A DNA stretch of 64,000 nucleotides from Apostichopus japonicus (taxonomy: Eukaryota > Echinodermata > Holothuroidea > Aspidochirotida > Stichopodidae), in NCBI RefSeq assembly GCF_037975245.1, contig NC_092573.1:4651501-4715500 (forward strand), read 5' to 3'. Below, one piece after another: positions 12,225-23,562 of the stretch; position 1 is the first letter of the stretch, and every line of letters begins with the position of its first letter. Made by a program: the position numbers and the translations under genes. A model generated the notes under the pieces. The model was not told where the DNA came from, ran no database searches, and saw only the letters and a program-made list of their open reading frames with translations.

Positions 12225-14306
12225 TTATCAGTCTTCTCTTATATAAGTGTCACATCTGACAAAGAAATATCCATTTAATTCTGGTTTTGCTCTTATTTCC
12301 ACATTTATATACAGATATACAGTGTAAAAACACTTACCGATAACTAAGCTCTTTCTCCTTCAGAGGGTAAATTTATTTCAAAATTCAGGCTAGTTAGACT
12401 GGTCCCTAAATGCGATACGAATTCATATTGCCCAATAGGTCCAACTAAACTTGTTTTTCTATCTATATCAAAATTCAAGTTGCATCTTTACTACATCATT
12501 TAGTGTATAGCGGACTCGGCCATTAACATATCTCACTTACACTTATAAGGGTTATATGAGTTTAATTAAATGAGTTAAATTAAATTAAATGAGTTTGCCA
12601 TAAACCTCAGTTAATATGACCTAATAGATATATAATTTTGTTGAACAAATACATATATTGGAATTGTATTTGGAAAGAGTTTAGATATAGCTGTGTAGCC
12701 TGTGTGTGTTATATTAAAAACATATTAAATCCCCCAAAGCTCTTGAGAATGTGTCATGGAATTTCACGCGAAATATTATAGGGAATCATTGGCCTCTTTA
12801 AATGTGGAAAGTTTATCCTACAGCAGAGGATGACATCGCGAGCACATCCCAAGAGATAAAGGCATTGCAGTCGTCTATATTGTAAGGTCGAAACATATAC
12901 GCAAGACTTAACAATAAAGTATAGTAGACAAGAATGATTAACCAAGCACGTTTGAAATGTATCTGGATTTCCCCCCATAAAAGCAATCAGCTTCATAAAA
13001 TATTTCTCTCCACATAACTAATGTTAAATGTTATTTGTCAGATTTTGGATGGCAGTCTCTAGATAATTATACCGAAAGTTATGCATGTTATCATGTTAGT
13101 CTATGGAGACCAGGGGTGGCGAATCTGTGAAGGGGGAGGGAGGCGGTCTGGGTGTGGTGTAAAAACTCTTCCCCGCATTCGTCCCCGGCACCTGCCCCCA
13201 ACTAATAATAGCATTGGCTCAAAAAAAAAACGCGTTACATATAATTTACAGTCATCCGACGTGTTTTCAATTGCCACGTGACAACTGTTTGATTGGTCCA
13301 CATGCATATTTCAAATGATGCTTGGATACGTAGATGGATGACAGATGAAGAGATAAATCTGGTTCGCATGGAGCATTATAAGGAACGCCATGCTTGTATA
13401 TTATGCTAATGGTGATGGATAGATAAATTTGATTGGGAGAATGTAAGGAGCATGTCAAAGCCTGGACGTATGTGACTGCATACGTCACTCAACAGATCTA
13501 ATAGTTTCTGTTGTTAACTCTTCACACCATTTTCGTCGTACGTTCTGGTTGTGTCCTTTGGATATATTTATAGGGTTAAAGCTGTCTATTCCTCTCTCCG
13601 TCGATAAAAACATTTTGGATTATATTGTTGTTATTTAGTTTTAGTTCTATCCTTGTTGTTAGTTTTCTCTTTACTTAATGTTTATATTATACTTAAACTA
13701 ATCAATCACATATATCACCTACATGTCGTTTGATAGGATGAAATTGAAGATATCTTTCTCAGTATACTGAACAAGGCAAGAGATAGGCCCAGCTAGATGT
13801 CAATTTTGCATACTTATCTTCCTCCAAGATTGGTCTTCCTGTTCTAACACAGTGTTCTAACAGTTACTTGGTGTCAATAAATACACCAATTAAAGATGGC
13901 TGATTTTGCTCATGGAACTAATTCTCACTGCAACTTAATTAGCCAAATTTTGACCTTTCAATGTATATATGTAGGCTATATATACAATGTATCGATAAGT
14001 GATCGTGCTGGTTCACACAGTAGCGTACTCTATGAATCGATCACTGGTCAATGGTTAATTCAATAACAAAGTGACCCGTATTTTAGCCAGTCAATGGTAC
14101 GCCTAATTTGACCAGAAATTGAAGGAATTGTTTACAGTTTCTTAATTGATCAAGAAATCAAGGCGTAATAGGTCAAGCTGAAAAGGTGAAAGGTTCACAC
14201 ATCCTAATAGTTATGAAAAGGGAGAAACGGAGAAATGCATAGGGAGAAGTTTACCTTTGTTCCTGTAAGTCACACACAATCAGTCAAATCAAACCGGTTT
14301 AAAAAT
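12225..14306. other. Unique AT-rich DNA, no gene seen
   Basis: Overlapping opposed frames at 13081-13307 are GC-richer but carry no motif. A G-rich stretch lies at 13130-13150. Confidence 0.55.
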
Positions 14307-14820
14307 ATTGGTGTAGCGTACCGTAGATGAGTGTAACGTACAATACATGGATATCCACCATTATTGAACCATGCAGTGCCTGAGTGTATACCATGCAGTA
14401 CATCGATGTACCATACAGCACACGGGTGTGTTTAACAGAACATTGGGTGTACCATATATCGCATTGGTGTAGCGTACCGTAGATGAGTGTAACGTACAAT
14501 ACATGGATATCCACCATTATTGAACCATGCAGTGCCTGAGTGTATCATGCACATGGGTATAACATGCAGTACACGAGTGTAGCGTATAGTACATGAATGT
14601 TGTACCATGTATGGAATGAGTGTTAAGCACGTAGTACGTGAGCACATGAATGTACCATATGCGGATACACAGTACATGAATCTACCATACAGTATGTTCA
14701 TTACAATATACATGAGTGTAGCCTACCATTACATACAATATAGGTCAGTTAATCTTCAGCACATGGATGTACCATGAATAGACGAATGCACTATATATGT
14801 ACATGGTTATACTCTACAGT
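14307..14820. repeat. Degenerate GTACCATACAGTACATG-type repeats with an 83-bp duplication
   Basis: The segment at 14307-14389 is repeated almost exactly at 14463-14545, an offset of 156 bp. Both lie in a wider field of loosely repeated ACCATRCAGTACAYGAGTGTA-like units running to about 14820. The reverse-strand frames at 14299-14713 are repeat translations with the recurring peptide VDIHVLYVTLIYGT. Confidence 0.75.
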
Positions 14821-15467
14821 ACTAAGAAAGCTGTGTTAAAGCCTCCCACGGACCCACGAAGATCAATGACGTCATCAAGTTAAGACAACCAATTTTTATG
14901 CAAATCGTAAAAGCGTGGCATAACTCCTTTATTATTATACCCGTTTGTTCGCAAGTCTGACGTCACATGCTTTTAGTGAAAATTATATTCTAATATGTAT
15001 TCTGCGTTACTTTTTGCATTGTTAACCCACGTTCATATAGTTTGGTTGATCTACACATTAGCGATGTAAAATCGATAGAAAAATATCCATTCTAATTTCG
15101 AATGCAATATAAAGATATTCAAAAGGTTTTGAAATTTTCACCGAAGGGAAGTATAAACACAATAGCAATCTAGAAATTCGATATTTAATGTTAGTTATAC
15201 TTCTAAGACATTAGACGATAAATTGTTACTTCGCAATTTTTTAAATTTCAAGTCTAGTAAATTAGGAAACTAGGTCTATTGATGAGTAATCAAAATATAC
15301 AAAGATGGAACGTGTCGATAAGATAAAAAAAAAAACCCATCAGGTTCATTGGGATATCACCGTTGAAATAGATTTTAGACGTTCTTAAGCTATTCCCATG
15401 TCCATTATAAACTTATTTTAGTTTAGCTTCAGAGCCAGTACGATATCTGTAACTGAGTTATTGTGAT
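14821..15467. other. Unique AT-rich DNA with two TGACGTCA sites
   Basis: TGACGTCA occurs near 14867 and again near 14957, about 90 bp apart. This recalls the arms of the CRE-containing elements at 1.5 and 6 kb, but the flanks match too poorly to call a third copy. Confidence 0.4.
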
Positions 15468-15559
15468 GATAATAAATTTAAATGAAAATAAAATAAAACT
15501 GTTAGCAAACTGCTTATCCACTAGAGAGCCTGTGTAATAAAATGTGTAAAAGTAAGTTG

Positions 15560-15598
15560 GCCTGACGTTTCGATCCTAGCAGGATCTTCTTCAGAGGC
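15560..15598 (-). ncRNA. Hammerhead-ribozyme-like motif, best copy
   Basis: Minus strand. Stem I strands GCCU and AGGC pair. Between them lie CUGAAGA (conserved box CUGANGA; position 7 may be any base), one extra A, stem II GAUCC/GGAUC closed by loop UGCUA, then GAAAC and the GUC cleavage triplet. Stem III would be only AC/GU with no loop, so a single molecule cannot fold it; the self-complementary ACGU would allow a dimeric ribozyme. Hammerhead motifs in Penelope-like element termini are established. Activity of this copy is inferred, and the extra A beside stem II is a departure from the consensus. Confidence 0.6.
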
Positions 15599-15678
15599 TA
15601 AATGACAAGTTACAGTAACAGATGCCGCAAACTCTACAAGAGATCAGATAGATGACATTGGTGGTAGTGCAAGTGATG

Positions 15679-16182
15679 CGCAACCTACGAGACCTTCTTG
15701 TACGTGCTGCTGTTCCACCTCTAACTTCTAACCCCACACCCATTCAGCATGGTACCTTCAAATGTGATCGTACTTCGAGATGCATCGTCTGCAGCCACCA
15801 CATTGTTGAATCCAATTCCATCACCAGCCACAGCATGCAACTCACACACAAGACTAAGGGTCACATCACTTGCACTACCACCAATGTCATCTATCTGATC
15901 TCTTGTAGAGTTTGCGGCATCCAGTATGTTGGCGAAACCAAAACCACCCTCAGGAAGCGATTCTATGGTCACAGATCCACAGTCAACACCATGAAGACTG
16001 AGACCCCGGTTGGAGAACATTTTAACCTTCCCAACCATACCATTAACGACATGTCCCTACAGGGGATTGAATCCTTAGGTAGCCGTCCTGACCTAGTACG
16101 TATCAGCAGAGAGAGGCTCTGGATGCAACGCCTTCGTACCATTCAACCTCATGGGCTGAACATTCAGGAAGGACATGACTAA
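15679..16182 (+). pseudogene. Penelope-like element C-terminus: Cys motif plus GIY-YIG endonuclease (5'-truncated)
   Basis: This is the C-terminal part of a Penelope-like polyprotein, whose full form is a reverse transcriptase followed by an endonuclease that nicks the target. The open frame runs from an incidental ATG at 15652 to the stop at 16182 (176 codons), but the first nine codons belong to the inverted arm. Numbering from that ATG: RNLRDLLVRA at 10-19 is the usual link after the RT domain; cysteines 38, 44, 47 and 74 with neighbouring histidines form the Cys-rich motif; the GIY equivalent is around I80-Y81, followed by C85/C88, then YVG at 92-94; R101-R103 and H107 follow; E154 in RERLWMQRL fits the catalytic glutamate; the protein ends with PHGLN and a short tail. 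The RT domain is entirely absent, so the copy cannot be autonomous. The frame has no internal stop, suggesting a fairly recent insertion. Confidence 0.88.
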
Positions 16183-16491
16183 CTTTCGTCTGTTCCCTAC
16201 TCCTTCTCCCATTTCTCCCTCCCCCCCCCCTTTCGCTCTTCCTCTCACAGCTCTCTTCCCCTCCATTCTTCTTCACACCTTTCTGTCTTTGTCCCTCTCC
16301 AGTTTATTCCTTACCCTGTGCCTTTAATCCTCTCTTTGTCCCTCCACAGTTTATCTCCTTCCTCTCCTCTTCTCCTGTTGCGTTCTACTTATAATCCCCT
16401 TTCATCCATCTCATTGTGTTCACCGTGCTCTTTAACCTGTCTGTATTCTGTGCGTGTTTTTGTCCCCTCTGTTACTGTAACTTGTCATTTA

Positions 16492-16529
16492 GCCTCTGAG
16501 AAGATCCTGCTAGGATCGAAACGTCAGGC
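16492..16529 (+). ncRNA. Hammerhead-like motif at the sense 3' terminus, one base deleted
   Basis: Same stems I and II, GAAAC and GUC as the copy at 15560-15598, but the conserved box reads CUGAGA, one base short of CUGANGA. The loss removes the variable position 7 or shifts the box, so this copy is probably inactive or weak. Confidence 0.5.
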
Positions 16530-16562
16530 CAACTTACTTTTACACACACGATAATAAATTTA

Positions 16563-17410
16563 CACAACGTTTTATGAGCAAAGTTGAGATACACAGAGAG
16601 ATAAATATAATGATGAACAACGAATATAAAGCCCCCCACATAAGAAAACAGAAAGTAACCTTAACCTATATGGGAGTAATATAAAGAACACTTTTTCTAT
16701 TTTGTAAAGAAAACTAACCCCTTTTCAGGAAAGTATTAAATACTGAAATTTGTGGATGTCCTATTCGGCGGAACTCTTTGAGGTGATTTTGCAATCTCCT
16801 TCCTCAAATCAAATCAAAGTCACATGTCCCAAGTGTTTGTGTCCCTCTCCTCAAGATTAAATAATCTCCGCCGCCTCTGACTAAAATGAATTGACTTCGT
16901 GACCCAAATGTACATGGTGTGATCAGTTTATACTGTAAATAAAAAACAACCTTTCGCCTGTAACAACTGAAACGTGTTAATAACATACAATTGTGTTAAA
17001 AGGGTATATAGTTACAACTAGTGATATTTACGCATGTAACATGTCATTAGTTTCAGATACGGATGGGCGACTGGAAGGTAACGTCTGTAGCAATGCGAGT
17101 ACGTATGGCTAAGCCTCTAACTCAATCGTAGACTGAAGACAAGCTAGAAATTTACAGCTAACTTCAGGAGCACGTATTTTCTCCGCTATATTTTCCCTGC
17201 CATGACTACCGTAGCCTAACTATAAATAATGACTGTCAACGCGGAATAGTTTTGGGATCTTAAGCAAGATTTTAATGATTCGCAATGCGAAGACGCAAGA
17301 AAGGTCTTATATTAAATGGTAACTGGCGCAAACTGTTATTCTAGTTCTCTGATAGTTAGCCAAGTCTTTGCGCCCATAGAGTAATGAATTCGTCTATTAG
17401 ATATTTTTCT
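16563..17410. other. Unique AT-rich DNA, no gene seen
   Basis: No recognisable product or motif. Confidence 0.55.
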
Positions 17411-17654
17411 ACAGTAGCAACTGCTGACAGGTCTAACATGTGTTACGGTGTTATAAAACACTTCAATTTATACTGATTAACGGTTGTTTCTTATTCACCG
17501 TACAAACTGACCAAACTATAAACACTGGGTGCACAGTAGCATCTGCTGACAGGTCTAACATGTGTTACGGTGTTATATCACACTTCAGTTATACTGATTA
17601 ACGGTTGTCTCTTATTCACAGTATACAATCTGATCTAGCCATGTACATTGGGTG
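17411..17654. repeat. Tandem duplication with a 122-bp unit
   Basis: The segment starting ACAGTAGCAACTGCTGACAG at 17411 is repeated from 17533 with scattered substitutions and small indels. Shared blocks include GGTCTAACATGTGTTACGGT and TATACTGATTAACGGTTGT. Two copies only. Confidence 0.85.
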
Positions 17655-20600
17655 CTTCATGTTTGTAAGCGTTAATGTTTCCCAATGTTTCCCAGATGTA
17701 TTACCCTTGCCGTGATTTATAAAAAAGTACGAAACTCTACGAACTAAATCGTGTTCTGATGAAAGTAGGACGAAAGATCTACCCTTTTTGTCAAAAATTA
17801 AATACAAAGAAACAGGAATGAAACAATACCCAGGACTCCCAGTATTATATGACCTCTCAGATCAAATAAAGAGTCGTTGACTCAAGTCGATATCAGCATA
17901 TTATGTGCGTTTTGAGTGACTGTTTCCAGTATGTATAAATATTACATGACATCCACATACAAACTATATATAGAGAGAAATATTTTAATATAACACCTTG
18001 TAAATTGAGAAATTGTTCAAATTATAGAAGGAAAATAATGCTTCATGTTGAGTCCTAAATGAAATGATATTTTACCCGCATGGAGTAATGGGCAGACTTA
18101 ATTTAGTCATAATAAGGTTGGTTAAAGTTTGATTAAGTGTAAATTAAGAGTGGCATTTTAACGTATTTTAATTCATTTGGTTCATTGAATGTATGTATAA
18201 CAAAACAATCGGAGCATATCGTGCAGGTTTGAAAATGCCTCTTAAGGCAAACTATAATTTAATTCACAATTGGGTTTAATACTAATCTTAATACTGTCTA
18301 AGTTATAATACATAGATTGTGGGTATAGAGAAGTAGTAAGATATTTTTAATGCAACAAAATTTACATTTCGCTTTCATTTAATATTAAAGATTTTGATTC
18401 CAAATGGTAACTACTTTCCGAGCTGTATAATAATAAGATGAGGTTGACGACGTCGACGAAGGCATTAGCCTTATACCTTTGACCTAACCTAGATACTTCA
18501 TAACGATAGGCAGTTGGGAACAAACGCTCTTATTGTTGGAGTTATAAATAAAAATGGGTCTGGGGGTAGTTGCTTTAACTTTTCAAAAAGGTTATCAAAG
18601 AAACACAAGCATGGAGATTAATTAAAGGGATATACTGATAACAGAAAATGTGACACTTTTTAATATTTTTTTCACTATTAAATGAAACACCATCCGAATA
18701 TCTTGTCCCTTACTCAAGATATGATCGATTGAATGAAACCGATTTTGGCTGGATGAGCCCTCGATTCTTCCCTGTAGTGATCCACAGTGTGTGGACTATG
18801 ACGGCAATTTTTTCAGCAACCTTTACTTTCTTATTATAGTCATCTTGTTTGATTTATCCTTGCACACTTACATATTTTGAACATTCGCTTAGCTGAAAGC
18901 TTCTCAGTATTTAAAATTTGATCAAAATTCACCGATTTGTTAAGTAATACCATTGTTCTTTTCAAATAAATAAAAATAAATTAACATATGGATTTTCGTG
19001 ATGACATGCCATTCATACTGTTGTTGCCAGATGCAAAATACCACCAACTTAAGAAAAGTTTATCTTCACCATACAAAATGCTACGAGGACGTGGTGTTTG
19101 AACTATACTAACACAGAGTGATTGTAGCGTTTTCATTAAACAATCAACTTTAACCACTAAAATATCCCTTTCACGAGTAAATATGTCGACAACATATATT
19201 TATATCAGGGATTTGATTGATTTTTTACTTCGACGCCCTCAACCAGTTTTCAACTGACGTATATAGTTAAAATGATTACGTCTATATAACGCACACAAAA
19301 GCCAGATTTTGACTTTCCAAGCTTCATTTTGAGTTATAACATCGAATTTTACGACAATTCGTGTGATCTATTTAATATCTGATATCGTAACCTCAAATCA
19401 GCCTATATTTGCACTGTATAATTTATTTATAAAAGAAAACAACTCGTAACCGTCATTTAATGTCCATGGTGTTCGTGTAATGAAGTTAATAAATTTAAAA
19501 ATTCTTGTTCTAACCTTTTTTAGATCGACAGACACACGCAACAGTCGATTCATGTCAGAAGTGTTGTGTAACTACAAGATTGACGTCATAAAACCTCTAA
19601 AATAGACTTTGGATAATTAGAATTGGCAGGTATTAGATTATGTATCATTATGGTGATTCCCCTTGGTAAATCTTAGCTAGCATTTCCTATATTTATTTTC
19701 GTTTTTTTAGGTCAATTCAGTCGTTGATACATTGAAATGAAATAAAACTTTCACACAATTAACGTTGGTTCAAGTATTGGTAACTTCACTCGTATAGTTG
19801 GTTTCATAACGAGATCAATTTGTTACATATGGAATAAAAAAAATCTGCAGTGTTGTGTAATTTTCAAAAACCTCGAGAGTACGAACTCTACATAGTTTTA
19901 AAAAGGGTTTGACTCTCTGTTGAAATGTGCATACAATTTCTACACAGTGGTTCGTGATAATGATATTTGAAATTGTCAGGTTTCACCTCTAGCGAACTTG
20001 AAGCAAACATTGTTTCAGGTCCTAGTGGAACTATTATTTAATGACAGCCGCCGTAGACACATCTTTCAAACAAGGATACCTCCCAAACGGTACATGGTTT
20101 GTCTTAAGCTGTTTGAGAGTATTGTTCACAAAAAAGACCTCTATCATATTATCTTAAAATGATAATTTAGGTTTCATATCTGATTGAAATCTTGCATTTG
20201 CATGGCATACCGACAACACGTATAATGTTGACACATAATTGGATAAACCCCTCAGTTTGTTTCAGTTTTTCGACTACAGATTATTCATTCATCAATCAGT
20301 TTCAGCGATCTCTTGTGCGATATCGTGCATTGAAGTACTTACGTATCATATACTACATTGGGGAGATGAATCAATACACCCAAACAATTCCATATCGATT
20401 TCGATGCAGTTGAACTTATCATGTTGTGAAAAGATGAAAAAATCATTTTTAATTACCGTCGGGACAGCAATTCTACGATCTTTGTAAGTTAAGAAAAGTT
20501 TTACTTCAAAACCCCTCCAAGGCTAGGTGTGGATGACAATAAACAGATATTAGCACATTAAATTCCTAATACTATAAAAATTGTTTCCATGTACGTCATT

Positions 20601-21717
20601 ATATTATATTTAAATCTTTGTTATACATCTACTGCAAAATGAGAGCCTATTGCGGGTAATTCTGTTTTGAGTTACCGCAATTGCTTGATAGCTATTAATA
20701 TAATATACTCATAAATACCGAAATGATTTAACCTTTGTTAAATTTAAAAATGGTAATATTTACGTCATAGTTTGGTGTATACATGGTGTTAGACTGCTAT
20801 TAAAGTCGATTGCTTAAGAAAGTATCTTCCAACATGTGTTGTGTAATGATTTTGATTAGTACTGCTGTCGGTGACTGGGGCATAAACCAAATAAGAAGTA
20901 CAACTTGCAAACTTAGGCTTATCTTGATATAATAATAATCAGCGTGGGATAGAGCGCGCTGATCTGATCCTAAAAAAAATGAATTTCATGAATGGATGCT
21001 TGAATGAATGAATGAAGGAATGAAAATACATTAAGAAGTCTGACTTTTTGAATATATATGTGTATCTTTTTTCTGGATAAACAAGAGTTGCAATACATTG
21101 CATAGAATAAAATAACTAACGTAGCTCCTACTAACTAACTGGCGATTTAAATATTTAAGATCCGTAGGGGACATGCACTTACTGAAATATTCAATTTGAG
21201 TAGACCTAAGCTCATATTATTTGCGGTCAGTAGATTTGATCTTCAGAGCAATATGGATTCTTATTAAAGCTGTAAACTCATACAGCTCCGTCATTCAGGA
21301 TAATAGGTGGATATGTTGAAAGAAATTGATAAATTGTATATCGGCACCGGAGATGACAGCTGGGTAAAATAATATGTGACTTAAGCGGTTGTCGTTGTTT
21401 ACCATCAATCAATTTAAAACTTCGGATTTGATTTCACATCTGTCATTGAGACAAGTTGAAATAAATCAATACAATTAAAATATGTTCTATATATGTTTAA
21501 TGAACTAAAACACATTAATAATTAAAATAGCTGAACCATGCTAATATTCTATGTCTAAAAAATTATTTTATATTTTTAGAGAGATATTGTCATTATCAAA
21601 CTTACATATGATTGTTTGGTGTATCACATACTTTTATGAAATTAAATTTCGTCTTTAAAAAGTTAAATAGATAGCCAGCAACACTAATGAAAGGGAATGA
21701 AGTACAGAAATTTAGAT
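17655..21717. other. Unique AT-rich DNA, no gene seen
   Basis: Short frames only, including overlapping ones at 20192-20487 with no recognisable family. A short GAAT run lies near 21001-21023. A weak 10-bp inverted pair (AAAGGGATAT near 18626 and its complement near 19160) is recorded under rejected items. Confidence 0.55.
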
Positions 21718-21725
21718 ACAGACAC

Positions 21726-22605
21726 CGGGGCCTTAATCGAGTCTACCTTTCCCGAGTCCGAGCCGAGCCCAAATCCCGAGAACCCGAGTCCGGCAAATGT
21801 TCAAAGTAGTACTATCAAAGTAATAATATTTGGTGAACATCAATGAGAGTGATTCATAGGGAGATGAGGGAATGTCAGCAGGTTAACAAGTTTAGTAATA
21901 ATAACCTACATTGGGCTAACGGCCGACCATCTTACTCTGTGCTGAGAAATAGTTTTATGTAACACCCCAATTTGGTACAATGGTCGGTACCTTTTGAAAA
22001 TCCCGGACCCTGTTTGTTTCAGTAAATGCTGTAGGGACAAAATGTAGGCTGCTCCTACTTTAATTCACGATGAAATAATTTCCAACATAAGGAATAAAGA
22101 GGATAGCTCTCCATAAAATGTTAACAGTACCATCACAAAGAAGAAAGTTCTAGGCTATGCTTGGATATCTATTCCTGTCAATGAAAGTTGTGCTAAACTG
22201 CCTACACATATAAATTGATCCTATGTCCATTTGCTGCGGGTATGCGGGGGTGGGGGTGGATGGGGGGGGGGGTTGTGGTAATTCAATACAGTCATGCCCA
22301 ATGGACTTAAATCAGGATATGTCGATGTGTTACAGATATATAATCCTTAGTACGGCACAAAAAAAAAAGTTGTTATGCCCTAAGGTAAGTTTACTTTGGA
22401 ACAGATTGAAAGTTTGGCACACCGTGGGGCATCTGCTGTGCTGGTAATTAAATGCTAAGTATCAAATTTATGCAAAAATATTTTAACCATGTCAACAACT
22501 GGCGGACTCTTTTGAACTCGGCTTTGAATCTGAACCCATCTACAGAGTCCGTGTCCGAGCTAAATCCATGTCCAGCTTAAAGTGGACACGAGTACTCCAT
22601 GACTG
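21726..22605. mobile_element. Old hAT-like non-autonomous element
   Basis: An 880-bp segment lies between two copies of ACAGACAC (21718-21725 and 22606-22613), an 8-bp direct repeat as expected for hAT transposition. The right end read inward starts CAGTCATGGAGTACTCGTGT. The left end starts CGGGGCCTTAATCGAGTCTA and aligns with it around TAATCGAGTCTAC versus TACTCGTGTCCAC. Subterminal CCGAGTCCGAG-type repeats occur near both ends (21750-21795 and 22510-22580). No transposase frame is present; the 74-codon frame at 22223-22447 includes a G-rich tract and looks non-coding. The degraded termini suggest age, and the 8-bp duplication could be coincidental in low-complexity DNA. Confidence 0.55.
22246..22272 (+). 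other. G-rich tract able to form a G-quadruplex
   Basis: Successive runs of 5, 5, 2 and 11 G separated by one or two bases inside the hAT-like element. The long last run can supply two tetrad strands. Confidence 0.5.
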
Positions 22606-22613
22606 ACAGACAC

Positions 22614-23520
22614 ATACACAGTTAAAGAAACACGTAAACAGTTTATTTTCATTGATTCATATCAATAAGGGAGCAGTAATTTCTTTTCCAATGTAGTTAT
22701 GAGAAAACGTTTCTTTAGAACATCAATGTTTTGTGTAGTTTTAGGTAGTAACGAAGATAACTGTGGATAATTACTACTTTGACAAAAGCCTCTGTAAAAT
22801 CACAGATAATCTATATAAAAGAAATTGTAAAAATTACTGTAGGCGGGATTACGAGGTATAGTTTTAATTATAAATACTAACCATTGTCTTGCCAAATATG
22901 TTTAATGAATTCATTAACATTTAAAAATCTTTAAATTGCTTTCTGAACATGCATGTTTAATTTTCATGTTGATGAGCTGATTGTTCAGGTTGTGTGTTAA
23001 AATAGGTAATACATCGAGTGTGATTAATGAGCTATAGTTGTTTCAAGGATAATTATTATACATATCAAGGATAATTATGTATATTTAAGCTGCTCCAGTA
23101 TAATAACGTGTGTTAATAAATGTCAATTATGTTATACCTTATGCCTAAATACATACTTTAACCTTCAAAATAATCCTCATATTGTCAGAAATACAACCCT
23201 CGTAAAATTATACACAATATTACAGATAATAATGTACTACACTTAATTGGATTACAAATAAAAAGGAATATACATTACGTCTGCAGCAACAGTGTAAATA
23301 CGGAAGGCAAGTTGCATGATACATGTAATGTAATGAAATGTAAAAAAAAAGAAGAAAAGAGAGGATTTTCTGTGAGTCTGTGAAATTCATTACTTGAGAC
23401 ATGATATGAGAAAATTGTTGGAATGATTAGTTTTGGTGTTCAATTCATAATGAGTGATATGTATATTAATACTTGCATCATATATCTTTATAAGATTAAG
23501 ATAGTATGAAGATCTAGAAG

Positions 23521-23523
<3 letters not shown>
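22614..23523. other. Unique AT-rich DNA, no gene seen
   Basis: No feature recognised. Confidence 0.5.

Positions 23524-23561
<38 letters not shown>
23524..23561. repeat. (TA)n microsatellite
   Basis: Uninterrupted TA dinucleotides. Confidence 0.95.

Positions 23562-23562
<1 letters not shown>

Larger units (their letters stand above)
15481..16549 (+). mobile_element. Penelope-like retroelement, 5'-truncated with a 5' inverted arm
   Basis: A 1,069-bp insertion bounded by the perfect 13-bp direct repeat GATAATAAATTTA at 15468-15480 and 16550-16562. The right part (15679-16549) is in sense orientation: a coding remnant ending in a GIY-YIG domain, a pyrimidine-rich 3' UTR (16183-16468) and a terminus with a hammerhead-like core. 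The left part (15481-15678) is inverted: the same terminus, with a longer tail, joined directly to an inverted copy of the coding bases 15866-15922, lacking everything between. Variable-length target duplications, 5' truncation and inverted partial copies are typical of Penelope-like elements, which prime on nicked targets. The inverted arm probably arose by a second priming or template-jump event during insertion. Confidence 0.88.

Noticed and set aside
14860-14965. Third copy of the CRE-armed inverted-repeat family
   Set aside because: Two TGACGTCA sites are present, but the flanking bases match the other copies poorly.
15721-16038. 105-codon reverse frame opposite the GIY-YIG region
   Set aside because: It is the shadow of the sense Penelope-like coding frame, which has the recognisable motifs.
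18626-19175. Possible 550-bp transposon with AAAGGGATAT inverted ends
   Set aside because: Only about 10 bp match, with no target duplication and no extended arm similarity; chance is likely in AT-rich DNA.
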